From assembly GCA_937916565.1 (NCBI GenBank), contig CALFSR010000235.1, forward strand, positions 1 through 9,692: a DNA stretch of 9,692 bases. The letters are read 5' to 3'. The notes below the pieces were generated by a model. That model had not been told where the DNA came from and made no database searches. It worked only from the letters and a program-made list of their open reading frames with translations. The first letter of the stretch is position 1. Each line of letters opens with the position of its first letter. The stretch comes from an uncultured Bacillota bacterium. Its GTDB lineage: Bacteria; Bacillota; Limnochordia; Limnochordales; ZCTH02-B6. Below, piece by piece: positions 1-5,937 of the stretch. The translations under genes were made by a program, and so were the position numbers.

Positions 1-1
1 A

Positions 2-175
2 GAGGTGGAGGAGTGGTGGCGGGAGGCTGGTGACGACCCGGAGCGAGAGGCCCAGGAGATGGGCGACGTGATCGCGACCGTCCTCTCCATCGCCCACCAC
101 CGGGGCATCGACCCCGCGGCGGCATTGGAGGGCGCCATCCGGCGCAACCGGGAGCGGGCGGGGAGGGGTGAGTGA
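2..175 (+). CDS. MazG-like nucleotide pyrophosphohydrolase, C-terminal fragment (5' truncated)
   Basis: An open frame enters from the left edge and ends at TGA 173-175, giving the last 57 residues of a protein. The pattern EE..., then DPEREAQEMGDV, then a hydrophobic helix, 'HHRGIDP', 'AL' and a closing 'RNRERA' matches the C-terminal half of the MazG/all-alpha NTP pyrophosphohydrolase superfamily. In that family an E-x-G-D type motif supplies metal-binding acids on one helix, and a 'GIDP..AL....N..R' segment closes the fold. Known members hydrolyse NTPs or dNTPs to the monophosphate and PPi; phages often carry them in nucleotide-metabolism modules, where they adjust nucleotide pools or lower alarmone levels. 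The start and first metal motif lie outside the window, so activity cannot be judged. The family call is from motif recognition only. Confidence 0.7.
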   Translation, partial: EVEEWWREAGDDPEREAQEMGDVIATVLSIAHHRGIDPAAALEGAIRRNRERAGRGE

Positions 176-178
176 GGG

Positions 179-247
179 ATGGCCGACCGCACGCAACTCG
201 CGCCCGAGCGCCTCGCGGAGTTGCGCCGGCTGACTACGAGGCTGTGA
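179..247 (+). pseudogene. Possible 22-residue remnant of a phage 'LAPERLAELR' protein
   Basis: ATG 179 opens a 22-codon frame (MADRTQLAPERLAELRRL...) that stops at TGA 245-247, just after the MazG-like gene. The 'LAPERLAELRRL' stretch looks like the N-terminus of a common family of small phage proteins that normally continue with an alanine-rich stretch and 'ATPGPW'. That continuation is absent here, so this may be the stub left after a deletion or frameshift. A weak GAGG sits only a few bases upstream. It could equally be a real leader peptide or chance reading, and the resemblance is from memory. Confidence 0.3.
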
Positions 248-291
248 CCAAAACGAACCGGACGAAACCTGACCGGAGGGGAAGGAGGCAC

Positions 292-405
292 GTGCGGAGT
301 CGGAAGCGGCGATGGAGCTGGGTGCCTGAGGCGATCCTCGGGGCACTCGTCACCGGGTTTGTGCTCGGGTTCTGTTGGGGCTACACAGCGGGGGTGACGT
401 GGTGA
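292..405 (+). CDS. Small basic single-span membrane protein (37 aa)
   Basis: This is a short gene of unknown function. I place the start at GTG 292 because a purine-rich run (GGAGGGG 275-281 and AAGGAGG 282-288) lies just upstream. The AAGGAGG is only three bases from the codon, which is tight, while GGAGGGG is ten bases away. An in-frame GTG at 244 would add 16 basic residues and would overlap the preceding stop as GTGA. The predicted protein begins with a strongly positive segment (RSRKRR), followed by about 22 hydrophobic residues (from 'VPEAILGALV' to 'GYTAGV'), which is one transmembrane helix predicted N-in. The gene ends at TGA 403-405, overlapping the GTG start of the RuvC-like gene, so the two are probably translationally coupled. 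No family is recognised. Confidence 0.5.
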   Translation: MRSRKRRWSWVPEAILGALVTGFVLGFCWGYTAGVTW

Positions 406-971
406 GATTCGTCGGGATCGACCCTGGCCTGTCGGCGCCGGCGGTGTGCGTTCTCGGTCCGGCCGGGGGCGTCGCGTCGCTGAAGACGATTCGCAGCCGC
501 TTACTCGGTCAGGAGCGGGTGGCGAGGATCATCGCGGGCGTGATGGTCGAGCTGGCAGGACCGTGCCTCGTCGCCATTGAGGGCTACGCGTACAGCCGAA
601 ACCTCCAGGGCGCCCGCCCGGCGGTCGAGGCCGTGGGCGCGCTGAAACACGCCCTCTGGTCGGCCGGGATCGAGGCGGATCACTCCATCGGCCCGATGAC
701 GCTCCGCAAGTACGTCACGGGACGGGGGCGACACGGAGGCCGTGACGATGACAAGCGGGCGATGATGGAGGCCGCCAGGTCTGCCGGCGTGTCGATCATC
801 GACGACAACCAGGCGGACGCATGGGGACTGGCGACGATCCTGCGGGACGCCTACCTCCTGGCGACGGAAGGGCGGCGGCCGGGTACGCTTTTCCGGCATG
901 AGGTCTGCCAGGAGCTCGTGCCGTGGATTCGGGAGCAGATCAGGAGACTGGAGAGGGGAGAGTCGGCATGA
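402..971 (+). CDS. RuvC-like Holliday junction resolvase / branch-specific endonuclease
   Basis: This is a 189-residue protein of the RuvC/RNase H-like fold. The acids expected for two-metal catalysis are visible: D7 in 'FVGIDPGL' on the first strand, E60 in 'CLVAIEGYAYS', and D134/D135 and D139 in 'DDNQADAWGLA', the last resembling the DxxDA end motif of RuvC. 'LRKYVTGRGR' (101-110) followed by 'DDDKR' matches the segment of RuvC-type resolvases ahead of the last helix. The length is close to bacterial RuvC. In phages such enzymes cut Holliday and other branched junctions left by replication and recombination so DNA can be packaged, which fits its place shortly before the terminase genes. 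The GTG start at 402 overlaps the previous stop (GTGA) and has a GGGGGTGA Shine-Dalgarno-like run at 390-397; the longer in-frame start at 375 is less likely. The family is confident; junction specificity is inferred. Confidence 0.88.
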   Translation: MRFVGIDPGLSAPAVCVLGPAGGVASLKTIRSRLLGQERVARIIAGVMVELAGPCLVAIEGYAYSRNLQGARPAVEAVGALKHALWSAGIEADHSIGPMTLRKYVTGRGRHGGRDDDKRAMMEAARSAGVSIIDDNQADAWGLATILRDAYLLATEGRRPGTLFRHEVCQELVPWIREQIRRLERGESA

Positions 972-1567
972 GTGTGACGGGTGCGATCACTTGCACCGTG
1001 GAGGCGTGGCGCGAGGGCGGCCGTTGGGTCGCCCGAGTCCGACTCCCGGAATGGGTGATCGAGGACATGGCGGCAGAGGGTAGCTGTGAGGCGCTCAGAC
1101 AGGCCGTACAGGCGGGGGAGGGGTCGGGCATGACTTCTGATAGGTTGAGTGCCCAAGCCCCACATTCACGGACAAATATGCACGTTCTAGAGGGTAGTGT
1201 CGCCGAGATCGCGGTCGGCGATTCTCGGTCGCGGCGGGACGAGTTGCGGGAGGCCGCGGTGGGTGACCTCGTCGAGTTCGAGAAAACCGCCGACGACTAC
1301 GAACGGACGGGGCTGCCACTTTACGAGACGAGCGGCAACCTCGACAAGCTCCAGCTCGCCGAGGCGGCGTACCGGGCCGGCCTGCCCCCATGCGTGATCG
1401 AGCTCACCCGGGTGACGACCAGGGACGGCCGCGACATCCGGCAGACGACGCTCTACCACTACCGCGGGCCGGAGCGCGCTGCCGACACCTTGCCGCCGAT
1501 CGAGCGCATCACGTCGGCGCGGCTGGAGAGCTGGCTGCGCGAGACGCGGGCGCGGCGGAGCGCGTAG
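968..1567 (+). CDS. Hypothetical protein, 199 aa, possibly composite with an internal start
   Basis: The ATG overlaps the RuvC-like gene's stop as ATGA and is preceded by a GGAGAGGGGAGAG run. I do not recognise the family. Residues 7-47 ('TCTVEAWREGGRWVARV' then 'EALRQAV') have a strand-strand-helix look faintly like HicB/UPF0150 domains, but the match is too weak to name. Residues 55-75 are encoded by noticeably AT-richer codons than the rest. At residue 55 an in-frame ATG (1130) follows GGGGGAGGGG by six bases, so a 145-residue second product starting there is possible. The C-terminal part (about 90-195) is a compact mixed domain with 'VGDLVEFEKTADDYERTG', 'LAEAAYRAGLPP' and 'RQTTLYHYRG'. 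It is co-transcribed with its neighbours. Coding status is good; function is unknown. Confidence 0.65.
   Translation: MSVTGAITCTVEAWREGGRWVARVRLPEWVIEDMAAEGSCEALRQAVQAGEGSGMTSDRLSAQAPHSRTNMHVLEGSVAEIAVGDSRSRRDELREAAVGDLVEFEKTADDYERTGLPLYETSGNLDKLQLAEAAYRAGLPPCVIELTRVTTRDGRDIRQTTLYHYRGPERAADTLPPIERITSARLESWLRETRARRSA
1114..1132 (+). promoter_or_regulatory. Internal ribosome binding site and ATG within the 199-aa gene
   Basis: GGGGGAGGGG at 1114-1123 stands six bases before ATG 1130, which is in frame with the surrounding gene. The same ATG overlaps an out-of-frame TGA (1131-1133), the same ATGA overlap used at the RuvC/199-aa boundary. This suggests that two ancestral genes met here and were fused by a one-base change in the G-rich run, or that a shorter second protein is made. 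Confidence 0.35.
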
Positions 1568-1576
1568 GACGACACC

Positions 1577-1600
1577 GGCGGGGGGCGCCCGGCCCCCGCC
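1577..1600 (+). other. GC-only hairpin between genes (not a classic terminator)
   Basis: GGCGGGGG (1577-1584) and CCCCCGCC (1593-1600) form a perfect 8-bp stem with an 8-base loop, nine bases after the stop of the 199-aa gene. No T-tract follows, so intrinsic termination is unlikely. It ends five bases before the ribosome binding site of the zinc-ribbon gene (AAGGAG, 1605-1610). It could slow polymerase, protect an mRNA end or influence initiation, or be a by-product of high GC. Confidence 0.4.
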
Positions 1601-1620
1601 CGCTAAGGAGCTGACGACAC

Positions 1621-1971
1621 ATGGCAGACCAAGAGCACATCTGCGCTTTCTGCATCCTCGGCCGGCGGCTGCGGCCTCGCCTGCGCTGGTGCGAACGCCG
1701 GCGTGCGTGGGTCTGCCCCGTGTGCCGGGCCGCTATCCAGTGGCCCACGGATCCGGACCGCACCGCCCAGGACCTGGCGGTCATGTTCCGGCAGAGCACA
1801 CCGGAGGAGCTACGAGAGCGGGCCGACAGGGAGTGGGAGGCGTACAACAGCCAGCCGCGGGTGTACCACCCCGGACCCCCGAAGGCGACGGGTGGCGGCA
1901 AGAGCGGCCGGCGCCGGAAGCAGCCCGTGAAGCGCAGACTTGTGGCGCCTCTCGAAGAGTACGGGGGTTGA
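1621..1971 (+). CDS. Small zinc-ribbon protein with a basic C-terminal arm; candidate late-gene regulator
   Basis: This 116-residue protein has an N-terminal cluster of five cysteines: C8-x2-C11, C24, and C32-x2-C35 ('VCPVC'). Two CxxC knuckles separated by about 20 basic/aromatic residues are the layout of a zinc ribbon. Residues 50-76 look helical. Residues 94-106 hold a Lys/Arg-rich run (RRRK...KRR) after a Gly-rich linker, typical of a nucleic-acid-binding arm. It starts at ATG 1621 after AAGGAG with ten bases of spacing. Its TGA stop lies inside the -35 box of the promoter ahead of terS. A small zinc-binding gene directly upstream of a late promoter-terminator pair recalls lambda Q, but there is no clear sequence match. 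The zinc ribbon is seen; the regulatory role is inferred. It could equally be a generic phage zinc protein. Confidence 0.7.
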   Translation: MADQEHICAFCILGRRLRPRLRWCERRRAWVCPVCRAAIQWPTDPDRTAQDLAVMFRQSTPEELRERADREWEAYNSQPRVYHPGPPKATGGGKSGRRRKQPVKRRLVAPLEEYGG

Positions 1972-1998
1972 CATGGGGTTGAGCATCCATGCTATAAT
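1968..1998 (+). promoter_or_regulatory. Sigma-70/sigma-A type late promoter with extended -10
   Basis: A perfect -35 TTGACA (1968-1973) and a perfect -10 TATAAT (1993-1998) are separated by 19 bases, two more than ideal. A TGC directly before the -10 (1990-1992) makes it an extended -10 element, which can offset the long spacer. Transcription should start near 2004-2006. Two perfect hexamers in such GC-rich DNA, exactly at the early/late gene boundary, are unlikely to be chance. The spacer carries an inverted repeat, CATGG (1972-1976) and CCATG (1987-1991), which could be a protein-binding site. Confidence 0.8.
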
Positions 1999-2006
1999 GG
2001 CGGCGA

Positions 2007-2041
2007 AGCCGTACGCCCAAACGGGCGTGCGGCTCTTTTTT
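2007..2041 (+). terminator. Intrinsic terminator in the leader of the late operon
   Basis: AGCCGTACGCCC (2007-2018) pairs with GGGCGTGCGGCT (2023-2034) in a continuous 12-bp stem with one G-T wobble and a 4-base loop AAAC, followed by C and six Ts (2036-2041). This is a textbook Rho-independent terminator. It begins within about two bases of the predicted transcription start of the promoter at 1968-1998. RNA from that promoter would therefore stop after roughly 35 bases unless termination is overcome. It would also end read-through from the upstream genes. Confidence 0.88.
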
Positions 2042-2061
2042 GTGCTCTGGAGGAGGCAGCT

Positions 2062-2604
2062 GTGGCCGAAAAGCAGCCGAAGCAGCCGAGGTGGACCGGC
2101 AAGCAGCGCCGCTTCGTCAAAGAGTATGTGAAGGACCACAACGCTACGGCAGCGGCCCGAAGAGCTGGTTACTCCGAGCGCAGCGCCAAGCAGACGGGGT
2201 ACGACCTGCTCCACCTCCCCCAGTACGCCCATGTCCAAGAGGCGATCCGGGAGGAGGAGGAGCGCATCGCCCAGCGCCTCGAGGTGACGGCCGAGCGCAT
2301 CCAGCAGGAGCGGGCGAAGATCGCGTTCACGAGCATCGACCGCTTCCTCGAATGGGACGGCAAGGAGCTCCGGCTTAAGCCCTTCTCGGAGATCGATCCG
2401 CTCGAGCTCGCCGCCATCGCCGAGATCGAGCAGGACAAAGACGGGCGGATTAAGTTCAAGCTGCACAGCAAGGACGCCTCGCTCGACGCGCTCGCCCGCA
2501 TGAAGGGGCTCTACAAGGGCGAGCTGGGCGACGGCGAGATCCGGCTAAGGGTGGACGTGTTCAGTGGCGACAGCGACGGTCGTGTCTCTGCGAGAGCTGA
2601 TTAA
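2062..2604 (+). CDS. terS: Terminase small subunit (TerS)
   Basis: This 180-residue protein has the N-terminal signature of the Terminase_2-type small subunit: 'WTGKQRRFVKEYVKDHNAT', then 'AARRAGYSERSAKQTGYDLL' (about residues 11-50), a helix-turn-helix that binds the phage packaging site. A charged coiled-coil-like stretch (about 60-85, rich in E, R and Q) would drive oligomerisation. The C-terminal part ('LDALARMKGLYKGEL' and after) probably contacts TerL and the portal. The GTG start at 2062 follows GGAGGAGG (2049-2056) and lies 20 bases after the terminator T-tract. The gene end overlaps terL by 41 bases in another frame. TerS recognises viral concatemers and regulates the ATPase and nuclease of TerL. 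Length and order are normal. Confidence 0.93.
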   Translation: MAEKQPKQPRWTGKQRRFVKEYVKDHNATAAARRAGYSERSAKQTGYDLLHLPQYAHVQEAIREEEERIAQRLEVTAERIQQERAKIAFTSIDRFLEWDGKELRLKPFSEIDPLELAAIAEIEQDKDGRIKFKLHSKDASLDALARMKGLYKGELGDGEIRLRVDVFSGDSDGRVSARAD

Positions 2605-3955
2605 TCCCACGCCTAAGCAGCAGGAGTTCTTTGACGCCGTCAGCCGGTACACGTTCACGCTCTACGGCGGGGCGGCCGGCGGTGGAAAGAGCTACAGTCT
2701 GCGGTGGCTGGCGGTGGCCCTGCTCGTGCGGTGGGCAGCGCGGGGGCTCCACAAGGTCCGCGTCGGTCTGTTCTGCGAGGACTACCCGGCCCTCGAGGAT
2801 CGCCAGATCTCCAAGGTCAGGGTGGAGTTTCCTGACTGGCTCGGCACGTACCGGGAGCGGTTCCACACGTTCGAGCTCAGACCAGAGTTCGGCGGCGGCG
2901 AGATCGCATTTCGCAACCTGGACGACCCGTCTAAGTATTTCTCGACGGAGTTCGCCGCCGTGCTGGTCGACGAGCTCACCAAGAACGACTACAAGACCTT
3001 CACGGACCTGCGCTTCCGCATGCGCTGGCCCGGGATCGACGACGTGAAGTTTGCGGCCGCGACCAACCCGGGCGGCATCGGTCACGTGTGGGTGCGGGCG
3101 CTGTGGGTCGACCGGCAGTTTCCCGAGGAGCTGCGGGGCCGGGAACACGAATTCGCCTTCGTCCAGGCAAGGGCCGGCGACAACCCGCACCTGCCGGAGT
3201 CGTACCTCCGGGAGCTCGCATCCCTCCCGGAAGCCGAGCGCCGGGCGTACTACGAAGGCGACTGGGACATCTTCGCCGGCCAAAAGTTCAGCGAATGGCG
3301 CCGCTCGATCCACGTGCCTTACGGCGCCGACTGGTATCCGCCACGAGGTTGGCGGATTTTTCGCGCCTACGACGCCGGCTGGACCCAGGCCGCGTGCAAG
3401 TGGTACGCCGTCAACAAGGACGGCTTTGCCGTCTGCTACCGGGAGTTTTACCCGCGCCACATGACGGACGAGCAGCAGGCTCGGATGATCAAACTTCTCT
3501 CCCGGGATCCGGACGGGGTGCCCGAGCAGATCGCCTATACCGTGGCGGACCCGTCGTGCTGGGCCAAGCAGCGTGCGAATGAGCGCGGCGGGGCGTCGAC
3601 CGCCGAGACGTTCGCCCGTGAGGGTGTGCCGCTTGTCAAGGCCAACAATGACCGGATCAACGGGTGGAAGCGGCTGCACTCCTGGCTGGGCCCGTTCGAG
3701 GTCAACGGGCGGGTGACGGCGCGGCTCGTACACACCGCAGCGTGCGTCAACTCGATCCGGCTTTACCCGGCGGCGCCCGTGGACAAGTCCAACCCGGACG
3801 ACCTGGACACGGACTTCGAGGACCACTTGCTCGACTGTGACAGGTACTTCGTCATGAGCCGGCCGCAGCCGCCGAAGGACGAAGAGGAGCTGCGCCGGCG
3901 CTGGCGCGAGCGTGAGCGCCTGCTCAGACCCTTGCACGAGCTCACGGCCTACTAG
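2564..3955 (+). CDS. terL: Terminase large subunit (TerL), packaging ATPase-nuclease
   Basis: This 463-residue protein has both terminase domains. The N-terminal ATPase shows a Walker A 'GGAAGGGKS' (35-43), a Walker B 'VLVDE' (133-137) and a coupling motif 'ATNPGG' (166-171). The C-terminal RNase H-like nuclease has acids D270 ('AYDAGW'), D329 ('VADPS') and a third acidic cluster at D420-D426 ('DHLLDCD'). TerL cuts concatemeric DNA and pumps it into the prohead through the portal. I chose GTG 2564, which has AAGGGTGG at 2547-2554 nine bases upstream; GTG 2582 is an in-frame alternative. The 41-base overlap with terS implies translational coupling. All catalytic motifs look intact. Confidence 0.96.
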   Translation: MATATVVSLRELINPTPKQQEFFDAVSRYTFTLYGGAAGGGKSYSLRWLAVALLVRWAARGLHKVRVGLFCEDYPALEDRQISKVRVEFPDWLGTYRERFHTFELRPEFGGGEIAFRNLDDPSKYFSTEFAAVLVDELTKNDYKTFTDLRFRMRWPGIDDVKFAAATNPGGIGHVWVRALWVDRQFPEELRGREHEFAFVQARAGDNPHLPESYLRELASLPEAERRAYYEGDWDIFAGQKFSEWRRSIHVPYGADWYPPRGWRIFRAYDAGWTQAACKWYAVNKDGFAVCYREFYPRHMTDEQQARMIKLLSRDPDGVPEQIAYTVADPSCWAKQRANERGGASTAETFAREGVPLVKANNDRINGWKRLHSWLGPFEVNGRVTARLVHTAACVNSIRLYPAAPVDKSNPDDLDTDFEDHLLDCDRYFVMSRPQPPKDEEELRRRWRERERLLRPLHELTAY

Positions 3956-3966
3956 GAGGGCGAGAC

Positions 3967-5937
3967 GTGGCAGTACAGCCGATCATCATGCCGGAAACTT
4001 CAACAGCGACGCGCGACACCGTCACGCGCCTCCTGCTCGCCCGGTTCGACTACGCCGACAGCTACCGCCAGCAGTGGGAAGACCGGGCCGTCGAGGGTTA
4101 CAAGCTGTACATCGGCTACCGCAAGGAGTGGGAGGAGGACGAGAACGGCAAGCGGCGCCGGATTCGCCGCTCGAACATCCACGTGCCTCGACCCTACGAG
4201 CTGGCGGACGCACTGCGCGCTCGTATCGTCAAATCGTTCTTCGCCTCCAGGCCATACGTCGAGTTCATCCCGAAGCCCGACAGCACAGCCGCGAACCGCG
4301 CCGTCCTGCAGGCGAACGACCGCAAGGCGCGCGTCGCAGCCGCCCTCGTCGACGACCAGCTTGACAAGAACGGCATTTACCGGCTGTGGTACGACTATGT
4401 GACCTGCTTCCTCATCTTCCCGCTGGCCATCATGTCCGTGGGCTGGCGCTTCGAGCAGCGTCGGGTTCGCCGCCGAGTCGAGGTGCCGGCGATGATGCTG
4501 GACCCTCGGACGCTGCAGCCGGTGCCCATGCTCGACCCGATCACGGGGCAGCCCGTCACGCAGCTCCAGGTCACGGAAAGCTTGGAAACGGCGTGGGACG
4601 ACAATGAGTTGAGGGTTGTGCATTTTTTCGACTGGTGGGGCGATCCGGCCGGGTATGACATCGACTCCTGCCGCTTCTGCTTCGAGCGCGAGGAGCTGAC
4701 GTGGCAGCAGATCCTCGAGCGGCAGGAGCTCCTCGCTCAACACGTGGCGGCGGTCGGTGCCGGCCAGGTGTTCCGGCTCAACAAGGACGACCTGCCGAAA
4801 ACCTCCGAGTTCGCCCAGGAAGGCAAGTGGCGCCTGCTCTCGGAGGTGGGGCGGGAGGCCGATCCGCAGGGCGACCATTGGGAGCGAGACGAACAGCCGG
4901 GCGACAAATACGAGGTCCTGCACTATTGGACCGACACCGAGCACGCCATGATCGTCAATCGCAGCCAGCTCGCGTACATGGGGGAGAACCCCTACTGGCG
5001 CCACGGCAAGAAGCCCTACGTCATTACCTCCTTCGATCCGATGCCCAAGGAGCTCTACGGGCTCTCGGCCATGCACATCATTCGCGGGCTCTCGGAGGAG
5101 CACGATACGCTGCGCAACCAGCGCATCGACGCTGTGAGCGCGGCCCTGAACCGGATGTGGCTGCGTCGGCGGGGGGCGGACATCAGCGACGATCAGCTCG
5201 TCGATCGTCCGAACGGCATCATCGACGTGGACGACTTCACAGACCTTCAGGAGCTCCCCAAGAGCGACGTGAAGGTCTCGGGCTACAACGAAGAGGCCAT
5301 CATCAAGCAGGACCAGGAGAACGCCCTCGGCGTCGCCCCGGTCGTGCGCGGCGTCGGCTCCTCCCGAGCACAGACCGCGACCGAGATCATGAACCAGACG
5401 CAGGGCGCGGCCGTCCGCTTCGACGTGAAGATCGCCCTCTACCAGTTCACGGGATTCAGCCGTATGGTCGAGCTCATGGACATGAACAACCAGCAGTTCA
5501 TCGCCACGGAGCGGCTGGTTCGCCTCTACGACGCCGACAACGCCTGGGAGTGGGTGACGACTCGGCCCGGCGAGATCATCGGGGAGTACGACTACCGGCC
5601 GGCGGGATCGAACGTCGACCCGACCGCCAACAAAGAAGTGCGGCGGGCGCAGCTTGGTCAGATGATCGAAGCCGTCTGGAAGCTTAACATTCCCTACTTC
5701 GATCGCTACAAGCTGGTGCGGCTGTGGGCCGAGAGCTTCGACTTGCGAAACGTCGACAGCCTCCTCCTTACGCCACAGGATCTGCAGCAGATGATGCTCA
5801 TGGAGCAGATGATGTCGGGCCGGCAAGCGGCGCCGATCGGTCTGCCGCCGCAACTGCGTCCGGGCGGACCGGGGCCGTTCCTGCCGGCCCTCGGCATGCC
5901 GCAAGGAGGTGGTCCGGTTGGCGGCGGGATTCAGTAA
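3967..5937 (+). CDS. Phage portal protein
   Basis: This 656-residue protein directly follows terL, after AGGAGGG (3954-3960) and a GTG start. Features seen in long phage portal proteins are present. The N-terminal helical region has 'RRSNIHVPRPYELADALRARIVKSFFASRPYVE' broken over residues about 59-98. A hydrophobic segment follows ('YVTCFLIFPLAIMSVGWRFE'). Then come 'HFFDWWGDPAG' and a central 'MPKELYGLSAMHIIRGLSEE' with 'LRNQRID' that matches the conserved core of portals placed at the head vertex. 'GSSRAQTATEIMNQTQGA' (about 459-476) resembles the clip/stem region segment found in P22-like and related portals. The C-terminus is Met/Gln-rich, then Gly/Pro-rich and probably disordered. Portals form a 12-subunit ring that docks TerL and later the neck. 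Size and synteny support the call; the exact subfamily is uncertain. Confidence 0.9.
   Translation: MAVQPIIMPETSTATRDTVTRLLLARFDYADSYRQQWEDRAVEGYKLYIGYRKEWEEDENGKRRRIRRSNIHVPRPYELADALRARIVKSFFASRPYVEFIPKPDSTAANRAVLQANDRKARVAAALVDDQLDKNGIYRLWYDYVTCFLIFPLAIMSVGWRFEQRRVRRRVEVPAMMLDPRTLQPVPMLDPITGQPVTQLQVTESLETAWDDNELRVVHFFDWWGDPAGYDIDSCRFCFEREELTWQQILERQELLAQHVAAVGAGQVFRLNKDDLPKTSEFAQEGKWRLLSEVGREADPQGDHWERDEQPGDKYEVLHYWTDTEHAMIVNRSQLAYMGENPYWRHGKKPYVITSFDPMPKELYGLSAMHIIRGLSEEHDTLRNQRIDAVSAALNRMWLRRRGADISDDQLVDRPNGIIDVDDFTDLQELPKSDVKVSGYNEEAIIKQDQENALGVAPVVRGVGSSRAQTATEIMNQTQGAAVRFDVKIALYQFTGFSRMVELMDMNNQQFIATERLVRLYDADNAWEWVTTRPGEIIGEYDYRPAGSNVDPTANKEVRRAQLGQMIEAVWKLNIPYFDRYKLVRLWAESFDLRNVDSLLLTPQDLQQMMLMEQMMSGRQAAPIGLPPQLRPGGPGPFLPALGMPQGGGPVGGGIQ
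5903..5910 (+). promoter_or_regulatory. Ribosome binding site that sets a TTG start
   Basis: AAGGAGGT, close to a full anti-16S complement, lies inside the portal gene's Gly/Pro-rich tail. It is seven bases before TTG 5918. The upstream in-frame GTG at 5909 overlaps this site and so cannot be the start it serves. Confidence 0.75.

Noticed and set aside
172..291. Longer N-terminus for the membrane peptide starting at GTG 172
   Set aside because: The extra residues overlap the MazG-like stop, are low-complexity Arg/Ala/Pro, and lack a suitable ribosome binding site. The purine-rich signals at 275-288 favour a later start.
986..1110. HicB-like antitoxin domain in the first part of the 199-aa protein
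   Set aside because: Only a loose 'GGRWVARV...EALRQAV' resemblance exists. The glycine/proline turn typical of HicB is missing and no HicA-like partner is nearby.
1577..1600. GC hairpin as an intrinsic terminator
   Set aside because: No T-tract follows, and the next gene's ribosome binding site begins five bases later. It is kept only as an unexplained hairpin.
1940..2131. Plus-strand frame running through the promoter and terminator
   Set aside because: It crosses a perfect promoter and terminator hairpin, has no ribosome binding site, and overlaps both the zinc-ribbon gene and terS.
2561..3937. 458-codon open frame on the minus strand opposite terL
   Set aside because: It has the same GC-driven shadow effect. 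The plus strand has every catalytic motif of a terminase, and the antisense protein has no coherent motifs or convincing initiation signal.
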